Positions 45,134 to 57,465 of a DNA stretch of 64,000 bases are shown one piece after another. Source of the stretch: Cryptomeria japonica. Lineage: Eukaryota; Streptophyta; Pinopsida; Cupressales; Cupressaceae. The notes under the pieces are model-generated. The model saw nothing but the letters and a program-made list of their open reading frames with translations, made no database searches and was not told the origin of the DNA. The stretch's first letter is position 1. The number at the start of each line of letters is the position of its first letter. The translations under genes were made by a program, and so were the position numbers. The stretch is taken from positions 305,013,950 to 305,077,949 of the forward strand of contig NC_081408.1 in the NCBI RefSeq assembly GCF_030272615.1. The letters run 5' to 3'.

Positions 45134-47086
45134 TGTTAGTGCCCAAAAATGGATTTATACTGACTCAAAGACATAGATCAAGTTGTTTTCTCTTGAAAAT
45201 ATCTATGGAGAGCCACTTCCAACTGTTTAATGTTCTTTAGACTTGGACCAACAATGACAAGGATGCGAGATCCTTCTTCACTTTAGGCTCTACAAAACCA
45301 AGGAGGGTGATCCCCATGCTTATTTATGATTTTACGCCACACTCACAATTCATGCATGAAACAAAGTAGATAATCTCATATATAAAGACTCAACAATAAG
45401 GGAGAATGCTCAGGAATGACAAATTCCTCAGTGATCCTCAACTAGCTTGGAGCATGAGATAATTAATACACATGACAACATTCATATAAAATGAAAGTAT
45501 TTTGATATTTAACGATTTATGGAAAACCAGTGGTGATTCCGGATAGTAAATAATACCAAGGCATTCACTTAACTATGATCGGTGCCTTATTCCATTAGGT
45601 ACATGAATTTATCTAATAGTGTGTAACTTAAGATAATATTGCCTTGCAATACATCATACTTATAATCCCCACCAAGAACTACTTATCAAAATCCCTATAA
45701 ATATCCCTATCACTCTACAATTTTATTCAAGCATTTAATTGACCCCTTAGACCAGACCATGAATAAAAATACATACAACAAAACAATGCAACAAATCATA
45801 AAATTCTTGATAATATGCATTCAAAATATGATAGAATAATACACTGAAGAAAAATAGGTTTGAATTATATATTCATTTAATAATTCTACTATCTCTGTGA
45901 GAATACAATCCATACATGACTCCTTCACGAACTTGCAAAAATTATAGACACAAGACTCTTTCTATTTTTTCCTTTGTAAAATAACCTTTTAAAATCCTTT
46001 TGTTTCACCTAGACCTTGCTATTTGGAAACAAAAATTCGGAACACATAAGGGAACAAAAATTATGAACCCGGTGTCATAGCCCTGAAATCCCTTTTATAA
46101 AAAACAAGGGAGCAAACAAGCTTCACGCTAGAGGAGAAACCTTTCATCTTAGAATGATTATACATAACTGTATTCTATTATACAAAACAATCATCCTAGA
46201 ACTTGCTTCTATTGGATCAAAATATGCAGCCACCTTCTTCAAAACTCATGATGAAAATTACCCCCAACCTATCTTACGGGTTCCAATAGCTGCCACTAGA
46301 AGACAAAACCAGTTATGCAAACTATTTACAACTTTATATTCATCATTCAAATACATGCTACTCCACGCACTAAGGTCTTCATCGGATGGCCAATTCAAAT
46401 TCATGACTTCATTAGCTTTTTCTCTATATGGAATATACTTAATGGCTACTTGGTTCACCTCTCTTTCAAAAGTTTCAAAAAGTAATCTTGTAGCAATTAT
46501 TTTGTCCATACTATCCTCCAACATATGCATATTTAGCCCATCAAAAATCATTTCTACCTGGGTATTGATGACTCTCTTTGCCTCTTCCTTCCAAAATTGC
46601 AAAGGCTTGACTACCACTTATCTATCTTCAATATCTGGCAAAAGAGTTTGTTCTAATTCCCTAAAACTCTTCATCAATTCCCTCAACTTTCTTTCTATAT
46701 TTTCTAGCAAAATTTGGGCTTCCTGCATTTATTTCACCAACAAATATGTTGGTTGGAGTGTATGTGGTCTCTCAGCATGAAATTTAGAGGCCATGGACAT
46801 CATTCTAAGCTCATTTCCCCTTTGTAACCACTTTGTGAATAGGGGAATTGCCACTTCTTTATCATCATTAAACTTTTGAATAGCATCATATTGTAAAGAA
46901 TATAAGGCATGGATACTATTTAACTTTCTTTCAATTTTCTCATTCAAATGAGTTAGCACTGAGCTAACTATATCCTTATGTTGCTTAGCTGATTGCTTTT
47001 CCAATTCTTTCAATTTACTTTTGAATTCAGCAATCCTCTCTAAAAGATGAGAATTACTTGGTGCAGTTGATCTTGTAGTATCAGGC

Positions 47087-47117
<31 letters not shown>

Positions 47118-50100
47118 ATGGGACTAATACCATGCCAGGGATATTAGTACTTGTATTTAGCTGAGTTGCTTCTCCTCCTTGGACCATAGGTGGTGACCTG
47201 GATGTTGATGGCTCTGATGGTCCTGTAAGTGTAGGATAGGAAACCTTTATTTGTCCTTGCTCAAGGAGTTGCACTCTTGTTTGCAACTCCACACACCTTT
47301 TTTGAGATGCATTATAATCAATAAAAAGCTTGTCAAACTTATTTATCATCTCAACCTTCTCTGAAGATTCCCTTTTTGCACTCTCATGTGCCATGTTAGC
47401 AACATCAACATTTAACTTTGTATCCTCTACACTTGATGTGTCGGTTTCTCTCTTTATAATTAGGCTTCCCCTTAAGTTGGGGTTTAAATCATTGGTGTCA
47501 GGCTTCCTAGGTCCTTCCTCTAGTGCCCATATGGCCAAAGTTGCATTATCATCTGCAAAGTTTGATCATCTTAATGCTAACCCTTCTTCTTCTCCCTTTC
47601 ATTTCCTAATTGCGTCAAATGCCACTGCATCTGCTATATCCCATTCTTGCAATATCAAAAACCCAGCCTAAATTGCAATTTTCCTGCCCTCATCAGTAGT
47701 GATTTCCTTGAACTTTTCCTTCATTTCACTGTACTTCCTCTTGTATTTCTTGATCTGATCTATCTGGCCTTTGGGTCTTCTTCTTAGTAATCCTTCCTTT
47801 GTATTCCTTAAACTTTGTCTTCCATATTAATTGTAAAAAGGTTGGGCTTCTTACAAAAGCATCATCCTCAAGGAAATTATCACATGCCTCATTTCTTGCA
47901 TCTTTGAAGGCTTTACCCTGGATTCCAAGGGAGTAAGATCCAACTCCAAATTAGGAGGCAATGCAAGAATACCAATCTACATTTTTGCACTTTTTGCAAC
48001 AAACCTGTCTTCCTCCACTTTTTCCTCATCTTGCCTTTTGGTGAAAAATATACAACTGATGATGAAGGACTTCTGTCAGAATCTTCAAGATCAATGATCC
48101 CGACTTCTTGAAAAGGCTTAGTTTGTATCTTGGGGAAAGGCTCTGAACTCATCATCTTCATACCCTTTCTCCTTATCAATCTCTCACTATCATTACTACT
48201 ATCCTCTTCCTCAACTGTTTCTTCCCTAACTATTTTGTGAGAAGATTCCTAAATAGGCCTCCTTTCTATCACACCACTTGATCTCTGGGATACAGGAGGT
48301 TGTGAGCTTAATTGTTGTTGGTCATGAACTTCTTCAAGTCTATCTAGCTTCTCCGTTAAGACCTTCGTCAATTCATCAAAATTTTCATAACAAATTCAAT
48401 CTTGGCTTGGAATGGGGAAAATTCCTTTAATGGATCATATTTTGGATCCATCTTCTGAATAGCAGCCCATAATTTTCTATAAATTATCCACTTCTCTTTT
48501 CTCCATACTTGAGTCATGGATTCAAATTCATTTCTAATAAAATCCTCAAGAAAATTATGCACATGGGGAAACAGAGCTCCTTTTATTCTTCTTCTAAAAT
48601 CGTTGTAAAAAACTTAAGGATCATTGTTTCTAGCTATACTTACCCCCAAATGATATGGAGCAAAGAATTTGTCGAAGTGCTCATATCCTCCCTTTATAAT
48701 CATAAAGTAAGGGATAATGTTGTAATCCAATAAGAATGTCCCTTTTCCTTTTAAATATTTATCCCGAATACATCGAATTTGCCACATCACCTCGGCAAAA
48801 CCCATTCTCAAAGGAATGGTAAAGGGAAATGCATGTGGTTGTCTGGAAAATCCATAGATGATGATTATAGTACTTACAGAGTACGGGATAAAATCCCCCC
48901 AATTATGTTCAATTCTGGAAAGAGGCACCCTCTCCTTGGGTCTCACAAAATCATTTAACTCCTTAGGAATCCTTGGTGGATTCACTGTCAACCTTTGTCT
49001 CAACCTAGAAGCAAAGTTGTTATTAAACCTTATATAGCTAGCCTCTTGTCTATCCCATGACATGTATGTGCTCCAAAGTTGTATTGGAATCTCCTGGTTA
49101 TCTATTGTCCTTCTGAGGTTCATGGTACCCTCAAAATAATTTGCAGTCCTTGAAAGGAACATATGCATGAGTAAAGAATACCAGGAGAATTTAACACCAG
49201 CAACTTGATTCTTAATGTCTAATAACCCCTCATAAATATTTTCCTCACGATAAGGGGAAAAGTCAAAAACTAGTGTAAAATCTAGATGTTGTATCTACAT
49301 AGCCATGTACATAATATCAGGCGGCATCACTGTAATGGGATTAAAACCCAATATTTGGTATAGATAAAAGACAGAAGCTTGGAAATAGGGAACGAAAGCA
49401 CCAATTGGAAATGGCTCCTCTGAGATAGGTCCGATATGGTATGTTGTACTTCCCGCTCTAGCTAAATCCATTGGAAGGAAATGCTTTCTAATGAATTCCT
49501 TCATCTTGCAATACTTTGCCTTTTGTTCATTTAAATCTACTGGTACCAGGCTAGGGGATGGTTCATACAATTCAAAAATCTCTTGAAATTTTTCCCTTCT
49601 AATGGTTAACAGAATCTCTCCATCATTTCCCCTAATAACCCTTGAAACTGGGTCATATCTGTTTGTGACGGCCTTGAGTAAATCAACATTCATAAAAACA
49701 CCCGATACTACCAACTTGCCCAAATCATACTACCAAGGACTGGATAATGGGGAATTTAATTTCCTTTATCCATACCATAATTTGAAAATCTCTAACCCGA
49801 TTATCAATATATTAGCATCTGCCAAGCAGAATCCTTTGTTAGTTAACCCTTCCCCTAGGGTTTTTCCATCCAAAAACCTCTGCCCCTGTTGCTTATCATT
49901 TGTAGAGGGCTTTAATTGGTCCAAAAAATCATCATAAAGATTTATTTTCATATAATCCACTTGCCTTGAATCTTAAAGTGAGGGAGGCATCTTCTGCAAC
50001 TAGGGCTTTATACTATATTTCCAATTTTGAGAAGGAAAAATAGGGCTAGTACAAGATTTTTAAATTACTAGAGTAATTCAAATAAATTTCACTATTCTCT

Positions 50101-51375
50101 GTCTAGTATCTTAGCCTTAGAATAAATTGAATTTTCTTCTTGCAACCTCACACACAATTTGATATATCAATCTGTTTCAAAAACATATGGAGAGCTCAGA
50201 TAAACTTATTGCTTTTGAATTTCGCTAGGGATGACAATTCTATGTCGCAGATAGTCATTTCTATCTCCTGCAGCAACAAGAAATTCTTCAGGATTGCTAT
50301 GAAATCTTTTGCAAATGAAAAACCTTTTAAGAGTATTTTAATATTTTTCCTAGGAAAGAACATAAATGTCTCATCCGTCATTAATTCATGCAAACGAGAC
50401 AACGGTTGATAACTTTGTATTTAAAAAAAATCAAAACTAGTCGTCAATCGTCCCCCAAGTTGGCCAATCCAACGATCTTCTCTTGTCGAATCAGCACTTG
50501 ACTTTCCATCTGTATCCGTGGACCCACAAAATCCTAACTGAGCAGTGCCATATCATCCTTCAACCAAAATCCATCAGCAACCTCACCGTAGGTCTTCCTG
50601 ATTAGCCTGGGACACATGACATCATCTCATGATGTCAGGGTCTGTAATCTCCCTACTACTTCCATCGCGGGAACACGGGAGCCATCAGATTTGTTCAAAC
50701 TTTACCGCCTAGCATACTTCTCGGTAACTCCTTTTGAGCTTAAAAATCGAGCATCTTTTACTTTAGGATAAAACATCTCTATTCATTTTGAGCACGTGCA
50801 AATTGATGGGAGTATTAGTAGATCGGCATTTACCGCTTGTGAACTGGTAACCCAATGCTTTCGACCAGTTACACTACCAACCCTGTCGGTTTCCACTGAT
50901 AACACGCAGCACGATCTCGTGATGTCGCGGTCATTAAAATCCTCGTATCTTTGATCATGGGGAAGCACTAGCCGTTGGATCCATCCTATCTTTAGCAAAT
51001 GGTCGGAGTATTTAGGACTCTTTGGACCTAAGAAAATACAAGCACAGGCATAAATATTTAAAAGGAGACCCAATAATGGGGAATTCTATGTGAATGACTT
51101 AGGAATATCATATTTCACAACCCGGTTGATCATCACTTAATGTTGAGGGAATAGGATGGCCCCGCTCATGGAAAGGGTACCCTCGGCCTTAAGTGGGAAA
51201 AAGTAACATCAAAATATACCATTGTTAGGTTTTTGTTCACAAAATGAGATAAAATTTTGATAAAACTTGAACCCTAGACCTTGGATTGTTCATAGAGGAT
51301 ACAAGTAAAACCTAAAATTCAATGTTTTGAGCTCAAAGATTGAAAAATTTATGTAATCAATTTTATAAGCTATCA
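45134..51375 (-). repeat. Element B 5' LTR (right copy, uninterrupted, 6,242 bp)
   Basis: On the minus strand it starts TGATAGCTTATAAAATTG and ends GGGCACTAACA. Upstream of its ORF lie about 1.39 kb (49991-51375) of U3-like DNA, including an AT box (TTTTAAATATTTATG, ~51055) conserved in the left copy. About 1.1 kb follow the ORF before the primer site. It is far longer than ordinary gypsy LTRs. It differs from the left copy by point changes spread throughout. Confidence 0.88.
46258..49990 (-). pseudogene. Unknown large ORF inside the element B 5' LTR (right copy)
   Basis: Same ORF as at 36480-40460, from the ATG at 49990 to the stop at 46258, about 1,244 codons. Open stretches: 49960-49766, 49723-49295, 49168-48614, 48562-48368, 48179-47913, 47538-46729 and 46617-46258. 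They lie in three frames, so at least two indels occurred. Its lesions differ from the left copy. The stop after VHDRQ on the left is a Gln codon here, while this copy has a stop after ERRPI that is Gln on the left. The ancestor was therefore open across both sites. The poly-Asp run (eight or more Asp, GAT repeats at ~47090-47115) and adjacent coiled-coil-like helices (LLERIAEFKSKLKELEKQ) are well kept. Function and family unknown. Confidence 0.77.
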
Positions 51376-52075
51376 GAAGGCTCGAAGAGGGGTTTCCATA
51401 AATCAACAAAAATTACATTCCTACCTAGCCAAAAGAATGGAACTTCCAAAGCCTTATTCCTTGCTTCTTTTGAATCAAAACCAACAATAAAAGAACTAGT
51501 AGACAAAACCTGAAAGTATAAAGTGTCATACCAATGCATATGAATCTTATATTGAAATTTTGAAAGGGTAATGCCATCACCCCAAACCTAAATAATGAGC
51601 GCAAGAGATTGAAGATCACGAGCTTTCTTACCCAATGGATTAGCACAAACATCAATTAAGGGCACCGAAAGCCATACCGTATGTGAATTATTAACCCCTA
51701 AACTATGGTTAGCAACCAAAGGGTTACAGATGTCACCTGAGGTATCCACAGAAATCTCTCATGGCGGTAAACATGAATTAAGGTTTAACATAGACTGGTT
51801 TTCAACAAATATTTGCATATTGGGGGAAACCCTAGAACCATCTTTCTACCCATCTTTCAAATTAGGGACTGAAGCAGAGGGCACCTTACCACTCACATTG
51901 ATGACATCCTTGGATTCCCTTATTTTATCAAACCCACTCCCTCCATATCGACGCATTGCAGAAACCCTCTTTCCAATCCTCTGTCGATTGTCAGAGACAA
52001 AATTTCCCTTGGGTTTTAAAAAAACCCAAAAGTAATTAGAAATAGGATAACAAAATTTATTCCCCTAAAAACCCT
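51376..52075 (-). pseudogene. LINE ORF1, upstream part
   Basis: This is the other half of the LINE split by element B. On the minus strand it reads a Lys/Arg-rich, Ser-rich N-terminal region (RQRIGKRVSAMRRYGG). Then follow VPLIDVCANPLGKKARDLQSL, WGDGITLSKFQYKIHMHWYD, FIVGFDSKEARNKALE and FFWLGRNVIFVDLWKP, the standard start of the plant LINE ORF1 DUF4283-type domain. It stops at 51381 next to the second GAAGG and resumes at 27853 with the TPIW...LPFEF phrase. At least three stops. Confidence 0.82.
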
Positions 52076-53440
52076 TGTCATTAAAATGATCATTGTCCTG
52101 GACCATTGCCATGTCTACCCATTTCCCTCCATGAAATGCCCACTGTGGAATGTGGTTCGCGTGCTATCCAAATGGATCCACAAGTGGCGGAGGATCCACA
52201 AATGCTTCATCCCTCCAAACATGATTATGAAAAAAATCCCTCATTATGAAAAAATGCAGACCATTTTAGAAATGTTAGCGGTAAAGTCCATTCCTATACC
52301 CCATAATATCATCCTGCAATCAGGTACAAACTAGTTTGATTGTGTTTATTTATTGCTTATAGTTTTATTTATTCATTTAATGTTTAATGTTTTATTTGGT
52401 TATTTAATCATTGTATGAGATTTGAGTTATTTATTTATTATTTCCCATTTGGATTATTTAATTAATGGCTTATGATTTATTTATATAGTTTGACCTTTAC
52501 TTATATTGGGGTGAATAAATACCTAGGGGTAAAATAATAATATTCCCCACTTGATTTTGTATAAACATGTTTTATATTTATTTTGCCTACCATGTATTCA
52601 CACTGGGTGAATTCAAATGAGAGATAAAAATTATAATATATGGCGGTTGTTAAAATATACTCCATAATGGAATATTTTGATTGGTTCTCGTGGAGGTTAG
52701 GGTTTTGGAGTTTTGAATGGTTTTTTATTTTGTTTGTCGGGCTTGTTTTCAGGTTGGATTTTCTGGAAAAGATTTCTGCAATTTTCTTTTGGCTCTTGGA
52801 TTTGGTTTTGGCTTTGGATTGCTGGAGCTTCGCTAGTTTTGGGTTTTGGATTTGGAGCACTACTTCAACCCTCTTCCATCACATAGGTTGCAGGTTGGAG
52901 CTTTTATTTCCTTGGCATTTTTATTTTTCTCTTTCCATGTATGCTTTGTGTCTGCATATTGTATTCGGGAGATGGGGTGAAATAAATCTTTGTTATATAG
53001 TTCTCAAAAAATATTTGGGAATGGATTTTGTGTTATGGTATTTTATATATAGTTCGTTTGCTAAATATTTCATGTTTCTATGTGTGTTGTCATTCACAGC
53101 ACTAGGTATGTTTTTGTGTTGAGAGAATTTCTTCTCTCTGGGTTTCGTTTGTGGTAGATGGTCATTCATTGTTATTTTGTGATCCCTTTTTGTGCAGATG
53201 TGGATTTCCTATTGTAGTTTTGGTGATATGATTTTTCTGATAAGTTTTTTCAGAGTGCTTCTGGTTGTATATGTTGTGAGAAATATCTACAAATATCTTG
53301 GCTTATAGTTTGTTATTATTTTTATATGGTTCATGCCTAGTTGTTCGTAAAGTATAGATGACCTTATTCATTTATTTTTTGAGGCTTATTGTTTGGTCTT
53401 TGATTTTATTTTCTTCTCATAAGTTGTTTGATTTTTCCGT
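52076..53440. other. AT-rich block, no gene recognised
   Basis: The first 250 bp may be the LINE 5' UTR. From 52325 the DNA is AT/T-rich with ATTTATTTATT-type words. Around 52660-52860 it is T/G-rich (TTTTGGATTTGG phrases), so one frame reads a Trp/Phe/Leu-rich string that I regard as spurious. It resembles 56519-56720 in wording. Confidence 0.4.
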
Positions 53441-53690
53441 ATGTTTCTGGTAAATGCGCTAGAACTGATAAATGCACTAAATCATCATGTATATGCATTG
53501 TCTGGAGTAGTATATGTATTGCACTGCATTTTTTTGAACTATATGTTTTGGCATATGCATTGTTTTTGGATAAATGCGTTGTAACTTTAGGTGAATGCAC
53601 TTTAGAAATTTTTTAAGGCATTGTAGGATCTTGTAAATGTGTTGTTTTGTGCCACAAATGTGTTGTTTTGTGCCACAAATGCATTGTCCT
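53440..53690. repeat. Decayed ~21-bp minisatellite (AAATGC/AAATGTG core)
   Basis: Two exact 21-bp units (AAATGTGTTGTTTTGTGCCAC) lie at 53635-53676 with a third partial to 53687. Older versions of the AAATGC-x-TG core recur every ~20-25 bp back to about 53450. Confidence 0.75.
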
Positions 53691-56049
53691 GCCCAATCTT
53701 GGTGTTTTGATCTATTTTGCTCATTTTTTTGATTTGATTTTGGTACCAGAGGCTTTTTTAGGGACTGGTGATGATTTTCATATTGATCCCTAATCAGATT
53801 TGATATATTTCTAATGCTTATTTATCATTCCTATGTTGTTGTTGGTGTATTTTGCACTCTCTTCCTTGTAGATGAGCCATGTTAGAGATATGGATGTATT
53901 GTTGTTTGAACCAGCAAGTGAGTAGTCCTTGTTTTAGCTTTTATTTGTTGTTAATGATATATTTTGATGGCCTTGTTGTGGTCCTTGTTATACTTGAAAG
54001 CCAAGAGTGTAGTGTCCCTCCTGTTCAACCCAGCAATAGGATTAATAACTCTAATTGAAGTCTCAACCTGAAGTTTGGACATTCACTCTGTGAAGTTACT
54101 ATCTTCATAATTGGTGTTCATTTGATTGTCAACCCAGGATGTAATACTTGAAATGGGTCTGCACTATATATGTACTAAGTTCCTGCGATAACTACCCCGC
54201 ATTACTGCAGCAACTAACATCTATGCGGGAAAGGTAAGCAATAATTGAAACAATTGAAAGGATACATGAAAACTTCTGCATTAACATAAATTCATTCAAG
54301 AAATACTAGCTAAGTTCAATGTTGCCAAACAAGAATTACTCTGTTTTGGTTTGGCTACAAGAACAGTCAATGGATCTATTTCCAATGGTTGCAAGAACAG
54401 TCAATACAAGAATGTCTACTGCAGCTAAAGAAGAAAACTAATTTTAACAAAGGCATAGGAACACTCACCAATTGGCCCCCTTGGATGAGTTCTTCCAGGG
54501 TTCCAAAACAATTCTAAGTGCTGAAAATAACATATCTTTATTCATTGTTCCTCAAAAGTCATTACATGATTCAGAATCAAAAGAAACTCAAAATACTTGT
54601 AGCTTTATTTCTAAAATCCTCTACTTTGTTTCTTCTCTTTTCTTTTCTAACCTACGAAAAGAGATAAAGACCTTTATTTAAAAGAAAACAACTACTTCCT
54701 ACAACACAGATCATGCTGATAACAAAGGAAACGGTCGGAGTTAAGTCACTGATAATGTGGATCTAAACCAAACCACATAACATATCGTGGTGGTATTTAC
54801 AACACTAATGCCCACTTGAGTAAGACATCAGTAAGTATTGCACACCTACGTTTCCTCTGTCATTCCTTACGCTCATCAACATTTCCGTTGATTTATCTTT
54901 CAGTCACCTCCTTGAATATCTCTTTTTGCAATTGGCATGACAAGAGAACTTTCACAGCAGCATCATTTTATTCCTGCAATTCAAAAATAAAGAACATACA
55001 AGAACATACACATCTATTTTAATTAATCAAAACATCTATTAATTTCACACATGATATTGCCTAAGACAATCTGCATGGCAACAGGAATGAATAACATGGC
55101 TCCAGGAGTAAATTGGCAAAGACAAAACATGTTTTAATAGGTTCAAGCTAACATCTGAAATGCATATAGTCAACTTTTGATACATCATTACTATCATATA
55201 AATCAAAATATGAGAAAAAATTAAGAGTTATGGGGATAAAAATATGCTAATATCTCAACTCATCACCTCCTAGATTTACATTTTGATTCATGATTCGATA
55301 GACTTATCTAGACTTATGATGGTATTTTGATGATGATGATTGTGGCTTTATTTCTATGCATTAGACATTTATGATGTTATATGGACATGTGTTATATTAA
55401 AAACTTTTGTTGATCTATGTGATGGATGATATGTTATGATTATTTGATGGATGGTATTTCTTGATGGACTTATATGTATTCGAGATTCTTATGTGATTTA
55501 CATTAATTCATGATATATGACGATGATACTAACCCTAATCCATGATGATGATTTTATAAGATGTGTTTGTATTGGGTGATTGTCTTTGTGAAAGGGGCGA
55601 TGCCTTATCACTCATCACGAGCATGATAAGGTGTTGTGAATCTCTTTATATGTGTGTGTGTGTGTGTGTGTTCTTTTGTGTTTATCCATGGATGCACAGG
55701 TCTGAGCGTGTCCTAATCCCAATGGAAGTTGTTGGAGATGACTTGGTTTTCCCCCACCTACTCGTGGTATATTATGTTCTCCTTGTCAGTCTTGTCAGGT
55801 ATAAGTGTTGTCTATTCTTGAGTTGGTATCTTGTTCTATCTTTGTGCAATTGGTTATGTGTGTGTATGGTTTACCATGGATTGGATTAATAATCCTAGGG
55901 TTGGATAATGTTTATTTAATTAATTAGTTAATGATGACTAATAATTAATAAAGTTATAATTAATTAATAGATATTTGATTTATTATTATTGAATTTATTA
56001 ATATTTGATTTATTAATTAATTATTTTAATTTGGATTTAATTGATTCAT
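53691..56049. other. Unassigned AT-rich region
   Basis: No gene I can support. It holds a (GT)n microsatellite at about 55648-55671 and ATGATGATG/TGATG-rich stretches at 55260-55560, with TAATTAATTAA-type low complexity after 55910. Short ORFs here have no recognisable motif. Confidence 0.45.
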
Positions 56050-56066
56050 TATTTATTTAATTGATT

Positions 56067-56179
56067 TTTTTTTAAGGGGTAAACACTTTTAACTTGGAGC
56101 TATGAACCGGTGAGATTTGAACCTTGATGGCAAGAACAACATCACAACAACTTAACCATCACAACATGCCACTATTGGC
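56067..56179 (-). mobile_element. tRNA-derived SINE with perfect target duplication
   Basis: An insert of about 113 bp on the minus strand. It is flanked by a perfect 17-bp direct repeat, TATTTATTTAATTGATT (56050-56066 and 56180-56196). It ends in a run of nine A (plus-strand T at 56065-56073). An internal Pol III B box, GGTTCAAATCTC, is the complement of 56112-56123. A partial A-box-like TGGCATGTTGTGATGG lies ~45 bp upstream of it, close to tRNA spacing. This combination is the signature of a tRNA-derived short retroposon, mobilised by LINE machinery. The surroundings are rich in TTTATTTAATTG words, which raises the chance-match risk slightly. Confidence 0.75.
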
Positions 56180-56196
56180 TATTTATTTAATTGATT

Positions 56197-57465
56197 TATT
56201 GGCTATTGTTTTATTTAATTATTTTTATCCTTTTGATTTATTGATGATTGATTAATTTTAATTTATTTTAGATATAGTTATAGAGTTGATTTTGATTAAT
56301 TAATAATTATAAAAGTATAAAGCCTATTTCTATTTGTACACCTCTAAAAAGTAATAATATTAATATATTATTTTTACTATGCATCGGAGGTGTAAAATAA
56401 ATAAAGTTAATTCTACCTACCCTCCTATTTGATTGGGCAAATTTAAATTTGTTGGTAGAAAATATAATAAATATTCTTTCCTTGGAACTATACATGGTAG
56501 GTAAGAAATATTATTTTTATGGATTTATTTGATTGGTTAAGAGTTTTTGTTGGAGATCTTTTTATTTGGCTTCCTGTAGCTGTTTGGGGGTTACAAGCAG
56601 GAACTATTTTGGATTTTGGATTCATTTTTTTAATTTGGATTGAAGATTTTGGAGTGGTTTTGGGTTCAACATTTCTTCTTCTTCGATTCGACTCTTTTGG
56701 ATTGCGATTTGAAGGTCGGTGGATTTTAATTTTTACATTCATGTCTTCAAAGAATGTTTTTACTTCCTGAGAAAATAGGTTTACCATGTCTGCAACTCAA
56801 ATATTTCTTGGGGATTAGTTTACTTTGGTTTGATAAGGGAATGGTTAGATTTGTAGGGAAAGATTGATTCTCTTTTGTGAATCGTTATTGTGAATCTTCT
56901 CTGTGAAATTCTCTTCAGTGTGTTTTATGGGAATGAACATACATCTCTAAAATATTGTTAAAATGAAAATGGATCCCATCCATATGAATGTTGATTTTTC
57001 CAATATGTTCTAAGAGTGTTTTGGATATCTATTTGTGTATTGTTCTCTTGTGAACTCCTGGTTGAGATAGGAGTTGTTTTCTCTTATTTGAATGTGTTGT
57101 TTGCATTGTAAGAGCTCCTAAAGCTCACAGTGAAGTGTCCATGTCATGTTCAGGCATTTGTAATCTTTTTGTTGGAGTATTGGAAGGTTTGGAAATGTTT
57201 TGGTTCAATTCTTTGGGCCTATGCAGAGATTAGGTGCTCTCATTTTCTCTTTGGATCTAAAATGTAATTTTAGCCAAAATGCTTACCCACTGAGTTGCAA
57301 ACCCATTTCTATGAGTTGCATTTGATGCATAAACCTTGTGTATAGCTCTTATGATGCTTATCCAACCTCCTGGTCATGGCCATGAGGTTGTTTTTGTCTC
57401 CTGAGTCAATCTGGGCAGCTACTTTACCTTTAGGATCCTTTAAACTTGAGTTATTGCATACTTTA
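56197..57465. other. LTR/leader-like DNA, no gene recognised
   Basis: AT-rich up to 56500, then T/G-rich (56519-56770, where both strands give low-complexity ORFs), then ordinary non-coding DNA. No motif supports a protein. Confidence 0.4.

Larger units (their letters stand above)
27854..51375 (-). mobile_element. Element B: giant-LTR, gag-only retroelement (nested by element C)
   Basis: The element is flanked by GAAGG at 27849-27853 and 51376-51380, and its two LTRs start TGATAGC and end AACA on the minus strand. Read on the minus strand the order is 5' LTR (51375-45134), primer site, gag-like ORF (44318-42453), short tail, 3' LTR (41843-27854, split by element C). Without C it is about 15.8 kb. 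No protease, RT, RNase H or integrase is found in its 3.3-kb interior, so it must depend on another element's enzymes. Both LTRs carry the same ORF of about 1,240 codons or more. It sits inside the ORF1 of the LINE. Confidence 0.85.

Noticed and set aside
46154-46780. 208-codon plus-strand ORF
   Set aside because: It is the antisense of the element B LTR ORF C-terminal region. Its counterpart in the other LTR (36866-37108) is not open, and the minus-strand reading has the consistent motifs.
52640-53122. 160-codon Phe/Trp/Leu-rich plus-strand ORF resembling a membrane protein
   Set aside because: Translation of T/G-rich low-complexity DNA. Similar T/G-rich DNA at 56519-56770 gives an unrelated string, and no motif is present.
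56112-56123. A tRNA gene at the B box
   Set aside because: No acceptor or anticodon stems can be paired around it; the poly(A) end and target duplication point to a SINE.
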